From: an uncultured Christensenella sp.
Lineage (GTDB): Bacteria > Bacillota > Clostridia > Christensenellales > UBA3700
NCBI GenBank assembly: GCA_910577845.1
Contig: CAJTNA010000003.1
Coordinates: forward strand, 62,001 to 126,000
DNA length: 64,000 nucleotides
Direction of reading: 5' to 3'
Shown: positions 1 to 10,827 of the stretch, piece by piece
How the letters are laid out: each line of letters begins with the position of its first letter
Position numbering within the stretch: the first letter of the stretch is position 1
Translations under genes and position numbers: made by a program
The notes under the pieces: model-generated
The model's input: the letters and a program-made list of their open reading frames with translations, nothing else
Databases searched by the model: none
Told to the model about the DNA's origin: nothing

Positions 1-278
1 TATAAATTATTTGAACTATTCTTATTGTTGGTCCAGTCAGTTATGTTTCTAATCGGAGTACCGCTTGGCGTGCCTTTAGCTTTACCAATCTCGCTACCAA
101 CATCAAATAAGGTATCACTACCGCTAACCGTATTGTCATTATATCCAACAGTACCAACTTGGGTATCACCCTTTGGACTATTTGGTAATAGTCCAAAGGT
201 AATGCCCATTAGCATTGTCAACAATATGGCAATAGCGATAAATGCTATTTTTCTTTTATTTCTTACTGATTCTCTCAT
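1..278 (-). CDS. Secreted or membrane-anchored protein of unknown function (N-terminal part, runs off the left edge)
   Basis: Only the first 92 codons are inside the window and the frame stays open to base 1. The ATG at 276-278 was chosen because AGGAGG lies four bases upstream (283-288), the same spacing used by the giant lipoprotein gene just before it. Residues 1-10 are basic (MRESVRNKRK) and residues 11-31 are hydrophobic, a signal peptide or N-terminal anchor. No lipobox Cys is seen. What follows is Gly/Ser/Thr/Asn-rich, like the mature start of an exported protein. It begins 31 bp after the stop of the giant lipoprotein gene on the same strand, so the two are probably co-transcribed. 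The family cannot be named from this fragment. Confidence 0.75.
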   Translation of the reverse strand, partial: MRESVRNKRKIAFIAIAILLTMLMGITFGLLPNSPKGDTQVGTVGYNDNTVSGSDTLFDVGSEIGKAKGTPSGTPIRNITDWTNNKNSSNNL

Positions 279-309
279 AATTCCTCCTAAAAATCAGTTT
301 AAGCCCATT

Positions 310-3300
310 TTATTGCCCTTTTGCTAAAACATTAAAGTAAATATAAGCTGTTCTTGCATTGTTGCTTCCATTTACCGTAGGGTTCGTGTTATTTGTATTA
401 GCTTGGTAGAAATATAGTGTAATAGAAATTTTTATCTTTCCACCATTAATACCTACTGAACCATCCACATTAATGTCATAGTTTTTAATAGTTTCATATA
501 TCGGAGTATACAATGCTTTAATATCTGCATTTAGTTTGTTGTAGTCCTCATAATTATATATAGTTACGAAACCTTCACGCTCCCAACGAGTAATATACTT
601 AATTGTATCATTATAATCAACAACAGTATTATTAGTTGTTTTTAGCCAGATATCAAAGTTTTCGATATATTTTTCAAACTGACCGCTTGCATAATCCATA
701 TAAGAGATTGTGTGATATTTATCTCCGCTATCAAGTACGTCTTTAGTTAAAGCTACATAATTGATATTGCTATCCTTGATATTCAACTTAATTGTATAAG
801 GATTATTACCAATTGTATTTAAGCCTGTTTGAGTTTCAAAAGCAAGTTTGATTTTAAATTTAACATTATAGCTACCTGCAACACCCAAATTGCCGTTAAT
901 ACCTTCCCAGCTATCCTCAACAATCTCATAAGTACCAGAGTCACCATTCTCAAAGAAAACCATTGCAGACTTAGGCAAATCGTATTTACTTTGCAAAGTA
1001 TTTAGAGAGATAGTATTTCTACCATTAATGTACACAGCTGTTGCTCTTCTAGGTCTAACATCAACTTCACGAATGATAGTTTCCTCATAACCTTTTAGTC
1101 TTATTTGAACTTCAGTTTTAAAGCCATTGTACCAGTTATTGATATTTGAGTAAGTTACAACACCATTAGTCACACTGAACAATGCGTCTTTAGCTGTAAT
1201 ACTTTCAACCTCGTACTCAAGTTTTCTGCCGTCAAATGTTTCAACCATCAATTTATCTTTGCTGTAGAAGTTATCATAAAACTCTTTAGCATTATAAATA
1301 TCAATTTCAGCTGTTTCGCCGTCAACTAATTTCAAGCGTCTGTTATCCCAGTGTACGTTTACAACTAATCTCTTAGCACCGGCATTGTTTGGATAAATAA
1401 ATCTAACTTCTGCCCTTAAATTTGCTTCGTCAAAGCCAGATGGTGTTGCACCAATAAACTCAAATTTTGGTGTTCCGTCCGCACGATTGTTGCGTACATA
1501 AACAACTTTATTTAAAGTTTTATTTTCTAGTACAACTGTGTCTGGTAAAGTTTCACCAGCGTGAACAACGACATCACGTACCACTGTATCATTATGGTTT
1601 AATAATGTTTTGCTATCCTCTAGGAATATTTTTACAGTAGTTGTAACTGGTGTACCACTTATACTTGCTCTACCAGTTGCGATATAGTAACCAGTTTTCC
1701 AACTTCCATCACTATTCTTAAATCCAGCCATATCATTTCTGTCTTTATTTTTAAAGAATATTCCATTATCAGTAAATATTTGAGTATCGTCTGCACCAAA
1801 GCCAGTTGGGCTATACTCTGTAATGTACCAACTAGCATAAGCATCGCTATTTAGCAAGTAATCTGGTTTTGTTGCATATTGTTGTCTATCAGCATAGTAG
1901 TACATATGTCCTTTATCTGGTCTGTAAGCTTTATTCATAAATTGATTTAAGAAATCAGCCTCAGTTTCCAAAGTTGCGTCATAAGATACATATGGTAATT
2001 GCAACTGTGCATTATTTAAGTCAAGGTAGTTCATATCACCAAAGAATGCTGTTTTAGACATATCATTGAATATTCTCAACTCAAATCTTTGACGTTGAAT
2101 GTCAGTTTTATTACCACCCTCATAACCGATTAGTTGGATATTATCCAATTTACCATCTAGCAACCAAACGTTTGCATTCAATTCACCCTCACCAAATGCT
2201 GGTAATGGTAAAAGTCTTGATAACAAGTCTTTAATGTTATATTGGATATCACCATTTAATGCTGCGTTTACTAAAAATCCTGGAATACCTAAACCACCTG
2301 CAGCACCCTCAACAATTGGTCTAATCAAGTTGCTCCAAATTCTATCATTAAATGCTAAGCCATCTTCTGGAGTGTAGTTCAAGTTACCAACGGTAACATT
2401 TGCACCTGCAAGGCTTAGTTGTAAACCTCTTAAAGCACCAAATAAATCTTTAACCAATTTATTGAAATTACCAGAATTTAGTTCAACATTAATTCTAATA
2501 TTTTTAACGTCATACATTGTTAATGTAATGCCATTTAACAATGACATTGCGTCAAGGTTACTAAACAATTCGTTAAGTTCCTTTTCACCAGTTGTTTGAA
2601 CGTTATTGCCACCCTCATCTGCTGTAGATACAAACACATCACCAACTAAATCTTTAATAGTTTGTTTGATGTTTAAGTTCAAGTTAATCCAACCTACAGC
2701 ACCAGCAATTGAAATACCTGCAATTGTGTTAATCAAATTATCTGTTAAACCTACAAACAAGTAACCATCCGCTTTAATAACTGCATAAATAGCTGGACCT
2801 ACAACATTATATTTGCTAGTAAATTCATCCATTCTTGAAATGCTTATCAACATATCACCAGCAGAAGCACCACCGCAGTCTAAATTTCTGTCAGCTGTAA
2901 GTTTTTCCATAGTGATTTGAGTACGAGCGAATGAGCTTTCAGTTACAGCAGTATTTTTAGCAATTATATCTGCCCATAAGCCGTCCGCACCAGTTGTAGT
3001 GTCCTCTAAAATCTTATCAAAAATGCTATCAATCAAATGACTTGTATCCACACCATTAATTTCGTGGAATATACCGCTTGTATTACCAGCATTTTCATTA
3101 ACAACAAAGTTAGTGTCTTGTTCACCAATCTTAACGATATTTAAACCTAATGCGAATTTATAGTTATTATCAATTTCGGCATTAAGCATTAAGTTACCGC
3201 CAAAGATATCAAGGCTTAATTTTGCATCTATATCAAGTGCGATATTAATATTAGCAAGTTTTAGCAAATCACTAATAATATCCGCAGTAAGTTCTGCACT

Positions 3301-6300
3301 AATAACGCCATTATCAATTGTTAGATTACCTAATAGTTTAACTACATAATCCATAATGTCAACAGAACCATCGTCAGTTGTGTCTGGAACATCTCCAGTA
3401 AGCAATTGATAATTTAATTCGTTTACGCTCATATTGTTAGCTTTAGCAATAGTTTCTTGCAAAGCCATTACATTTGCTTGTAAAGGTATTAAACCATTCA
3501 AACCACCTAGAGCCTCGTCAATCTTATCAAGAATCATTTGAACGAAGTTAGAGTTAGTAATTTTGAACTTAAACAAGCCAAAGCCTTTCATATCTACATA
3601 TATTGTACCGTCCTTAACATAAACACCAAACAAGTTAGAGCCGTCACAGTTAAGTTGTAGGAACAATTTAGAGTTTCTTGCATTATCAAAATCGAACTCC
3701 CATTGTAAAATCAAGTCAATTTCATTTGCAAACTCTTTCAAATTAAGTTTAATTGGTAGATTGAAGCCTAATTGGTCAGCAGAGATAAACAAACTCAACA
3801 ATTCTTGAACATCAATTTCTGTAGAGCTTACATCAACATTCAATTTTGCCTCAATATGACCATATTTTAATACATCTTTAACAGCACCAGCTACATCATT
3901 ATGAGCAAAGTTGCTATAATTGAAATCTGACAAATCAATTTCTGTTTGAACACCAAGCTCAAGAGCGTTTAGTGCTAGGAACAAGTCCACATCTCTTTGA
4001 TAACTTTGGTCATTATCATCAGTGTAGTGAATTGTAGCACTTAGATTAATACCCTCAGTAGCGGAAGTCGCAAGAGTAATGTCAAAATCTATAAAGCTAA
4101 TATCAATCATATCACCAACGACAGTCATATTCAAAATTTCTTGAATAGTTTTGCTTGCGATAGTAATTGCGATAAAGTTTTGTAAACCATCAATAGCTTT
4201 TGTATTGCCGTCAGCAACCAAGCCTAAGCCGTTTGCCAAGCTATAACCATTTGACATAGAGGAAGTTTGAGTATTGTCATCTGTACCCTCGTCTTTCTTA
4301 GTCAAGTTGTTGATAGTTTGAGTCAAGTCCATATCAAGCATTATCTTAGGTAGTTTAATGCTTGCAATTCTTAAACCTGTTAAGTCAGCACAAATTGTAC
4401 CGTGAGTTTTATCAACTATTTTTCTTCTTGTACCTGGTATTTCATCACCAGCACTATCTACATCCCAAACTTCTTTCTCACTATATTGAGGGAGATTCAA
4501 ACTAGAGTTACCTGGGAATCTATCATCAAAATAGTACATTTTGATAATTGGAGTGCCAGTTGGTGAGCCATCAAATATAAAGTTTTTGCTATAGCTCATT
4601 AATTCGATATAAGCACGAGCGATAATCAATTCTTCGTGTTCTGTACCAGGTATTTCAATACCTTTCTCATCAACATCTAAAACAATACAAGTTTCAAGTT
4701 GTAATTGGATAGTTAAGCCTAAGTCAAGTGTGAAATCCTCGTCAAAGTTAACAAAGAATTCATCCATATCCACACCAGCAATAGTTAGCAAGCTTGCCAA
4801 GTTATACTTACCAGCTGGAACATTAACTTTAAATCTTAAGCTTATCTTTGTATCGTCAAGTAGTGTTGGTAAAATGCTACCAATTTCAAGTTTTAATGGT
4901 TGCTTACCAAATTTAGTCATTAAGTGTTTAATACCATCTTTTTTATTGCCAAATGGCATTAACATTTCGTCTTTAGCAAGTGGTGTACTAGTACCCTCTT
5001 TATATTCAATAAGTTCTGAACCAATTGATACTTTATTTACACCCAAGCCAACTTGTAATTTTTGACCATTTTGAGTAAAGCTTACTTGCAAGTTAATACC
5101 ACTCTCTTGACCGATAGTTAAGCTTCCGTCAACTGCGTCAGTCAATTCACTTGGAATTGTGATATAAACACCTGCTTGCTCTAAGATATCTGCGATTAAT
5201 TGCAATGTAATTGAAATACGTAGGTAATTAACCTCAGTTACCTCTTTATCTGCGTCAGTATTGTCTCCGTCTGCAATAGTGCTTAAAGCGTTTGCATAAA
5301 TATTTTGAGCAAATCTTGATTGACTTGAACCGCTGATTGTACTTGCATAAGTTTGTTCTGACAAGTTCAAACCACCAATAGTACCCAAAAGTTCTTTAGT
5401 CAAATCTACATCTGCAGAGATGTTTGGTAATTTTAGTCCTAGCATTGAGAATGCTGACAAATCTGCAAACAATGTGCCGTGTGACATTTTGTTTACATCA
5501 TCAAATATGAACTCAGTATTCAACATACCTTGGTTGATTGTTGCTCTGTCATCCAAGTAGTATACTGACAAGATTGTTCTTTCAGTTTCGCCGTCTGCAA
5601 GAGGGAACAATACGTTATTTGTCTTATTAACGATAATTACTTTTGCACGTGCAATACCACTGCCATCTGGAACATATTTACCATCTTCCAATTTTTGGAA
5701 TTCATCCCACATTAATTGAATTTTAATATCTAAGTCTAAGTCAAAGTCTTCCTCAATAGTGAATGGAATTGAACCAAAGTTTAACTTAAACATTTCTAGC
5801 ACTTCACCAATGTCGTAAGTACCTTTTGTCAAATGAATTTTAAAGTTAAATGACAAGTCAACATCGTCTAGTGCTCTATAGATAATTGTATTAATAAGCT
5901 TTTGACTTAATGGTGCAGGGTCACCAAATGATGTTAAGTCCATACTGCTCATTTCGAACCCTAACATATCGTCAAAGTCCTTATCTTGGATATTTGCACC
6001 CAAACCAAGCTTTAATAGGCTTATTGTTGCACCTATCTTTTTAGCTACACCATTACTTGTATCAATTGCAACGATATTAAGTGTTAAACCAGTATTAGCA
6101 TCAATTCTAATATCGCCGTCCATTTCTGGCAACTCAAATTGAAGCATACCGCCTAATAAGCTATTTAACAACTCTGTTGTAAATTTAATTTCAATTGCAC
6201 TTACAGTATTGTTGTCTGTACTGCTATCTGCAATTGTAGTAAGCATACTGCCAGAATTCTTAGCGTTGTTATTGTCACCGCTATTGTATGAAATACTACT

Positions 6301-9300
6301 AAAGTTAATATCCTTTAAAATATCATTAATAGTTTCAGTCAAGTCAATATCCAAAGCAAAGTTAGGTAAGTTAAACTTTAAGATATTGAATGTAGAAAGT
6401 TGTAGCAATGCGGTGCCGTGTGTTTTTGTAACAATTGGATTGCCGTCTACGTCCAACACTGGAACATCTACACCATTTTCTTCTTTCATTTGAATAGCAT
6501 ATTCTTTTAAGCCGTTAATGCCGTTATTTGGCTTATATCTATCATCAAAATACATAATTCTGATAACGCCATTACCATTTGGAGTAATAGGGTTCTTTTG
6601 TTTATTTTGGATAGTTATCAATGCACGGCTAATAACTTGTTCTTGTTCATACTTTACATCACCACTTATTACATTTCCGTCCACATCGTAGGTTGTAGGT
6701 TGTTTAATTGGAACTTTATCACCAAATGCATCTACCTTATCAACCATTGCACTTTGCAATTTAATATTGATATCAAAATCAAATAAGCACTCACCTGCAT
6801 CGGAAGCTATTGTAACTGGTAGACTTGGTAAGCCACTAATTTCAAAGCCTAGTATTTTGCTTATGTCATAAGTTCCAGCACCTAGTGAGAATTTAATGTT
6901 AAATGAGATATCCACATCATCCAACGCACGTTTTGCAAATGATTGAATCAATGCTTGTGAAAATACATTTGGGTTACCGCCAGTTAAATCATCAACGCTG
7001 ATAAACGCACCATACTTTTCTGGATTGTTCTGCATATCGTTATTAAATTCAGTCATATCAATTTTATTTGGAACACCAAATTTAAATTTAACTACGCTCA
7101 AACTTAAAGCAATTTCTTTACCATCGTCAACACCACCGACATTTAAAGTAATGCCGTTTGTTATATCTAAAGTTATGTCAATATCGTCTGGCAAAGTAAA
7201 TCCTAATTGAACTCCAGCAAGAGCAAGGATTTTATTTACCATAGCTGTTGTAACTTTAATTTGTAATTGTCTGCTCACTATCTCAGCATTGTCGTTTGTG
7301 AACATTGCGTATAAAATATCGCTTTCACTTGCAACTTTACCATTTCTTGAGCTGTTGCTTCTTGCACTGAAAGTGCTTGCAGTACTACTCTCTGGGAATA
7401 GTTCTGGAATTGCTATATCAAATTTATCTAGCTTGTCGATTTCTGACAAAATCATTTCTGACAAGTCTACACCTAGTGCAAAGCTTGGGATACCGATTTT
7501 AATCATATCAAACTGGCTCATATCAAAGTATAGCACGCCGTGAGAGTTGCTTCTTTGAGCCTTTGCAGACTCTGGTATTGTATTATCAACATCAGCAAAT
7601 CTATCGTCTAGATAGTATACATTTACTGACATATTATCTTTAGGGAATATTGGGTTAGCTTTTTCGTTAATTATGCTAATTTTTGCTCTCGCAATTATAG
7701 TTTTCTTTCCATATATCGGTTTATTTCTATCCTCATTGCCTTCTGTATCTTTCTCATAACCGATAATGTTATCATAGTCGGTAACATTTTCCATTTGAGT
7801 TTGAATCTTTAGAGTTAAATTCAAATCAAATTTATTCTCAACGTGAATAGTCACGTCTGGAAGTCCTGTGTCTGTACCAAATATTTTAGATATGTTGTAG
7901 TCACCCTCATCAAAGTGTAGAGAAGCGGCAAACTCCAAATCTAAGTCATTTATTGCATTATATATTAAATCTTTTACATTACTTATGTATTTCTTGCTAA
8001 CTACTTGTTCAAGCAATGCATCTAATTCCAAATTTCTAAAATTAGGTATTATTGCACCATCTTTATCAACCAAGTCACCTGTAGCATTCTTTTCACTAGT
8101 AGCGTAAATTATGCTCTTTTCAAGGTATTCTCTGTGACCCCAGCCATAACGTACATTATCCATAACTATTTGACCTTGTACGTCAAACAAATCTTTAAGT
8201 CTAATGTTGATACGAATGTCTTCAATACCAGTTTTGTTTACATTGATATCAAGTGAAATGTAACCAAAGTCCACATCACCATTGCCCAATGCTGGGATAT
8301 TAAGTCCAAAGTTCTCGTGTAATGTTTTTACAAATACTTGATTTATTAATACTTGGATTACATTATCTTTATGTGTAATAGAATCTTCAAAGCCAGTACT
8401 ATATCTTAAGATGTCTAGGATAGTTCCAAGAGCAGGACTAATATAAGATTCACCTTCACTATTGTGACCAATTGCAAATACAACTTGGCTCTTATCTGGC
8501 AACTCAACGCCATTGTAGCTATTTACTAAGCCAAATGTTTGGCTATCCGTTTGACCTTTTTTCTCTGGGAAATATTGGTCAATTATTTTCTCTAGCTCAC
8601 CAGTAAGCATATCAACTGCTTTGCTCAACCATTGAGCAACGTTTGCACCACCAACACGAACGTTACCAACATTAATGCTTAAATGTTCGCCGCCAGGTAT
8701 ATTATCAAGGTTAACAAATATTTGTCTATCTCTTAAATATAAACCAAATAATGGTTGTAGTGTTTCAAGAGTACCTGCCTCTTTATTCTTTCTGTAGTCG
8801 TCACCATCATATAATTCAAACAGCAACAAGCTTAAGTCTTGACCATTAACCTCTTTCAATCTTAGGTCTAAGTCAAGCTTAATCACAAAGTCAGTACTAA
8901 CGGTAATTTCTAAATCACCATTTGCTGGCAAGAACTCATAACCAGCAAACAAGTTTACTAGTTTTCCGATATCAAGCTTATTAACAGATAATTGAATTTC
9001 TGTATCAAAACGTAATTTCAATAAACCGAATGGCTTATAATTTTTAATCTTATCACCAATAAAATCTTCATATTTACCAGTTTCAAATGAAGCACTAGTA
9101 ATCATTTCAAAATATTCAATTCTATCATCGTCATAGATATTTGAATAAACACCTAGCTTCAACCCCTTATCCATATCCATATAGTAACCATCAAAGTCTG
9201 CCTCTACATAGACATCAATGTTAGGAAATTTCAAAGTCTTTAAAAAGTTATCAATTGATACTGCCTTCATTTCTGGCTCACCATTTTCCAAAATTTCACC

Positions 9301-10080
9301 AGTAGGCAACATAAGTTTCATACCAAAGCCACCTAGAACACTATCAATACTAGTACCGCCTAAAGCAGCGATAATTGTATTAATCAATTGGTCTGGGTTA
9401 AACTTAAGTGCGATATGACCTGAACCAGTATCCATATCGTATGTAGTCAACTTATTGTCAATTTGGAAAATCAACATAGAAACAAGTTGAATCAAATCAG
9501 CAACGCCAGTGTCTTTCATTTCAAGACCTATCGCATTAATTATAGTACCAACCAAAATATCTGGGTCAGTAAATATTCCAATTTGGTCAATTTGTTCATA
9601 TAGCCATCTAAAATCAACATCCTCTAAATAGAATGCTGTTTCGCCAATGCTCAAATAAAAACCGCCTTCTTTGAAGAAAATTTCAAAGTTATTGCTTTTA
9701 TCTTCACTTTCAGTACCGTGTTCGTCCTTACAAGCTATAAGACCAAGACCTAATTCAAGTCCACCTGGGTCATTCTCGCTTTCCAATTTGAAATTGCCTT
9801 TCAAATAGAACTTATAGTACATAGTGACACGAGCATTATTTACTTCAAAATTGGTTTTTATGATTGACTCAAAATTCATATTAGTGAATTCATCCTCAGC
9901 CCCCATTGCCTCTAGCATAACTAGCAACAAATCACCCGGACCAGGTGCTGTTGCATCTGCAGGTGGCACATCAGGAAGTAAGATGTCAGCACTTTTCTCC
10001 TTGCACGCAACTAAAGTAACAGCACAAACTGCTAGCAATAGCACGATTAACAAGCAAGCTATAAACCTCTTTTTTCCCAT
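310..10080 (-). CDS. Giant repetitive lipoprotein (3256 residues) of unknown function
   Basis: Start at the ATG 10078-10080, which has GGAGG four bases upstream; the longer in-frame GTG start at 10101 has no such site. The N-terminus is a lipoprotein signal peptide with lipobox L-V-A-C and Cys26 as the lipid anchor. The mature protein is acidic and Asp/Asn/Leu/Ile-rich, with many short alternating hydrophobic strands, so it is probably beta-rich. At least four units of roughly 330-355 residues repeat: each has a (Y/M)YxDDR motif (near residues 820, 1175, 1505 and 1847) followed about 25-45 residues later by (S/T)HGxxxxD(L/M)(S/T). Looser related segments lie on both sides. The last 450 or so residues look like Ig-like or Rib-like surface modules. 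No catalytic motif was recognised. A LolA/LppX-like lipid-binding fold is only a guess from the strand pattern. It should sit on the outer face of the membrane and extend into the wall. Confidence 0.9.
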   Translation of the reverse strand: MGKKRFIACLLIVLLLAVCAVTLVACKEKSADILLPDVPPADATAPGPGDLLLVMLEAMGAEDEFTNMNFESIIKTNFEVNNARVTMYYKFYLKGNFKLESENDPGGLELGLGLIACKDEHGTESEDKSNNFEIFFKEGGFYLSIGETAFYLEDVDFRWLYEQIDQIGIFTDPDILVGTIINAIGLEMKDTGVADLIQLVSMLIFQIDNKLTTYDMDTGSGHIALKFNPDQLINTIIAALGGTSIDSVLGGFGMKLMLPTGEILENGEPEMKAVSIDNFLKTLKFPNIDVYVEADFDGYYMDMDKGLKLGVYSNIYDDDRIEYFEMITSASFETGKYEDFIGDKIKNYKPFGLLKLRFDTEIQLSVNKLDIGKLVNLFAGYEFLPANGDLEITVSTDFVIKLDLDLRLKEVNGQDLSLLLFELYDGDDYRKNKEAGTLETLQPLFGLYLRDRQIFVNLDNIPGGEHLSINVGNVRVGGANVAQWLSKAVDMLTGELEKIIDQYFPEKKGQTDSQTFGLVNSYNGVELPDKSQVVFAIGHNSEGESYISPALGTILDILRYSTGFEDSITHKDNVIQVLINQVFVKTLHENFGLNIPALGNGDVDFGYISLDINVNKTGIEDIRINIRLKDLFDVQGQIVMDNVRYGWGHREYLEKSIIYATSEKNATGDLVDKDGAIIPNFRNLELDALLEQVVSKKYISNVKDLIYNAINDLDLEFAASLHFDEGDYNISKIFGTDTGLPDVTIHVENKFDLNLTLKIQTQMENVTDYDNIIGYEKDTEGNEDRNKPIYGKKTIIARAKISIINEKANPIFPKDNMSVNVYYLDDRFADVDNTIPESAKAQRSNSHGVLYFDMSQFDMIKIGIPSFALGVDLSEMILSEIDKLDKFDIAIPELFPESSTASTFSARSNSSRNGKVASESDILYAMFTNDNAEIVSRQLQIKVTTAMVNKILALAGVQLGFTLPDDIDITLDITNGITLNVGGVDDGKEIALSLSVVKFKFGVPNKIDMTEFNNDMQNNPEKYGAFISVDDLTGGNPNVFSQALIQSFAKRALDDVDISFNIKFSLGAGTYDISKILGFEISGLPSLPVTIASDAGECLFDFDINIKLQSAMVDKVDAFGDKVPIKQPTTYDVDGNVISGDVKYEQEQVISRALITIQNKQKNPITPNGNGVIRIMYFDDRYKPNNGINGLKEYAIQMKEENGVDVPVLDVDGNPIVTKTHGTALLQLSTFNILKFNLPNFALDIDLTETINDILKDINFSSISYNSGDNNNAKNSGSMLTTIADSSTDNNTVSAIEIKFTTELLNSLLGGMLQFELPEMDGDIRIDANTGLTLNIVAIDTSNGVAKKIGATISLLKLGLGANIQDKDFDDMLGFEMSSMDLTSFGDPAPLSQKLINTIIYRALDDVDLSFNFKIHLTKGTYDIGEVLEMFKLNFGSIPFTIEEDFDLDLDIKIQLMWDEFQKLEDGKYVPDGSGIARAKVIIVNKTNNVLFPLADGETERTILSVYYLDDRATINQGMLNTEFIFDDVNKMSHGTLFADLSAFSMLGLKLPNISADVDLTKELLGTIGGLNLSEQTYASTISGSSQSRFAQNIYANALSTIADGDNTDADKEVTEVNYLRISITLQLIADILEQAGVYITIPSELTDAVDGSLTIGQESGINLQVSFTQNGQKLQVGLGVNKVSIGSELIEYKEGTSTPLAKDEMLMPFGNKKDGIKHLMTKFGKQPLKLEIGSILPTLLDDTKISLRFKVNVPAGKYNLASLLTIAGVDMDEFFVNFDEDFTLDLGLTIQLQLETCIVLDVDEKGIEIPGTEHEELIIARAYIELMSYSKNFIFDGSPTGTPIIKMYYFDDRFPGNSSLNLPQYSEKEVWDVDSAGDEIPGTRRKIVDKTHGTICADLTGLRIASIKLPKIMLDMDLTQTINNLTKKDEGTDDNTQTSSMSNGYSLANGLGLVADGNTKAIDGLQNFIAITIASKTIQEILNMTVVGDMIDISFIDFDITLATSATEGINLSATIHYTDDNDQSYQRDVDLFLALNALELGVQTEIDLSDFNYSNFAHNDVAGAVKDVLKYGHIEAKLNVDVSSTEIDVQELLSLFISADQLGFNLPIKLNLKEFANEIDLILQWEFDFDNARNSKLFLQLNCDGSNLFGVYVKDGTIYVDMKGFGLFKFKITNSNFVQMILDKIDEALGGLNGLIPLQANVMALQETIAKANNMSVNELNYQLLTGDVPDTTDDGSVDIMDYVVKLLGNLTIDNGVISAELTADIISDLLKLANINIALDIDAKLSLDIFGGNLMLNAEIDNNYKFALGLNIVKIGEQDTNFVVNENAGNTSGIFHEINGVDTSHLIDSIFDKILEDTTTGADGLWADIIAKNTAVTESSFARTQITMEKLTADRNLDCGGASAGDMLISISRMDEFTSKYNVVGPAIYAVIKADGYLFVGLTDNLINTIAGISIAGAVGWINLNLNIKQTIKDLVGDVFVSTADEGGNNVQTTGEKELNELFSNLDAMSLLNGITLTMYDVKNIRINVELNSGNFNKLVKDLFGALRGLQLSLAGANVTVGNLNYTPEDGLAFNDRIWSNLIRPIVEGAAGGLGIPGFLVNAALNGDIQYNIKDLLSRLLPLPAFGEGELNANVWLLDGKLDNIQLIGYEGGNKTDIQRQRFELRIFNDMSKTAFFGDMNYLDLNNAQLQLPYVSYDATLETEADFLNQFMNKAYRPDKGHMYYYADRQQYATKPDYLLNSDAYASWYITEYSPTGFGADDTQIFTDNGIFFKNKDRNDMAGFKNSDGSWKTGYYIATGRASISGTPVTTTVKIFLEDSKTLLNHNDTVVRDVVVHAGETLPDTVVLENKTLNKVVYVRNNRADGTPKFEFIGATPSGFDEANLRAEVRFIYPNNAGAKRLVVNVHWDNRRLKLVDGETAEIDIYNAKEFYDNFYSKDKLMVETFDGRKLEYEVESITAKDALFSVTNGVVTYSNINNWYNGFKTEVQIRLKGYEETIIREVDVRPRRATAVYINGRNTISLNTLQSKYDLPKSAMVFFENGDSGTYEIVEDSWEGINGNLGVAGSYNVKFKIKLAFETQTGLNTIGNNPYTIKLNIKDSNINYVALTKDVLDSGDKYHTISYMDYASGQFEKYIENFDIWLKTTNNTVVDYNDTIKYITRWEREGFVTIYNYEDYNKLNADIKALYTPIYETIKNYDINVDGSVGINGGKIKISITLYFYQANTNNTNPTVNGSNNARTAYIYFNVLAKGQ

Positions 10081-10134
10081 AATTCCTCCATAAATACGCA
10101 CATTAAAGAGCGTACTAGTCTTTCAACTAAATAA

Positions 10135-10199
10135 ATTATATATAGGCAACCTTAAACAAACCTTAACACCTCCCTAAATTTACATATTCTTTACCTTAA
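10135..10199 (-). promoter_or_regulatory. Promoter with 11-bp-phased TTAAGG boxes upstream of the giant lipoprotein gene
   Basis: Read on the minus strand, hexamers TTAAGG (10194-10199), TTAGGG (10172-10177), TTAAGG (10161-10166) and TTAAGG (10150-10155) stand at multiples of 11 bp, followed by a TATAAT -10 box at 10135-10140. The sequence at the expected -35 position (10158-10163) reads AGGTTT, a poor match, and overlaps the boxes. Hexamers on one helix face replacing a -35 box are the known layout of PhoB/OmpR-family response-regulator operators. The identity of the regulator is not known. Confidence 0.6.
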
Positions 10200-10717
10200 C
10201 TTTTCTTTCTGTACAATTGTTAGCCTATATCTTACTACAAATCAACGTTTCTAGCAATATGCTGACTAAGACTTTAAATGCCCACATATATATACAAACG
10301 AATAAAAATTCTATGAATGACATTGCAAAAATATGCTAGAAATATTGTTGAATATTATCCAAATTAGCATAAGTTTTAGCAAAAAAAATACATAGAATTC
10401 ACCAATTTTTACATAATAATTTGTACCCTAAATCCCACCAATTTTTGCATAAAATGAGCTAAAAAAATTATAATTCGAATAGTTAATTTAACACACTAAA
10501 CATTTGATTTGTGTAAAATAGATACAAATTTTTGCCTTTTTTTATTGGATGAAAGAAAGCAAAAACTTGTAAGAGGATAGCAATAAATAGCAGTATAAAA
10601 CAAGTTGTTTTACAAGAATTTTACAAATAAAAAACACATTTTAGTAGTTTTTGTTCTAAAGAAATTTGTTTCAATGAATTTTTAGATTTTTTTTAATTAT
10701 TAACTGAATATTTTTTG
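10200..10717. other. AT-rich intergenic region with no gene seen
   Basis: About 520 bp between the operator of the giant lipoprotein gene and the promoter of the next plus-strand gene. It is very AT-rich with A and T runs. I see no open frame with a ribosome site, no strong hairpin and no RNA signature. Confidence 0.6.
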
Positions 10718-10746
10718 TTTACAAACAGCTTTAATAGTGGTATAAT
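10718..10746 (+). promoter_or_regulatory. Sigma-A-type promoter for the 10828 gene
   Basis: TTTACA (10718-10723), 17 bp, TATAAT (10741-10746). Predicted start near 10753, leaving a leader of about 75 nt. Confidence 0.7.
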
Positions 10747-10827
10747 TATTACAATACTAAATGTTGGTTTAAAATTTATTTTGTCAAAATATCAAACATT
10801 TTGCAATAAATTTGAATAAGGTCGAGT

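Noticed and set aside
4730..10093. Several plus-strand open frames of 60-110 codons
   Set aside because: They lie opposite the giant lipoprotein gene, have no ribosome sites and mirror its composition.
10081..10101. GTG start that would lengthen the giant lipoprotein by seven codons
   Set aside because: The added codons include the GGAGG site that serves the ATG at 10080, and the lipoprotein signal peptide starts at that ATG.
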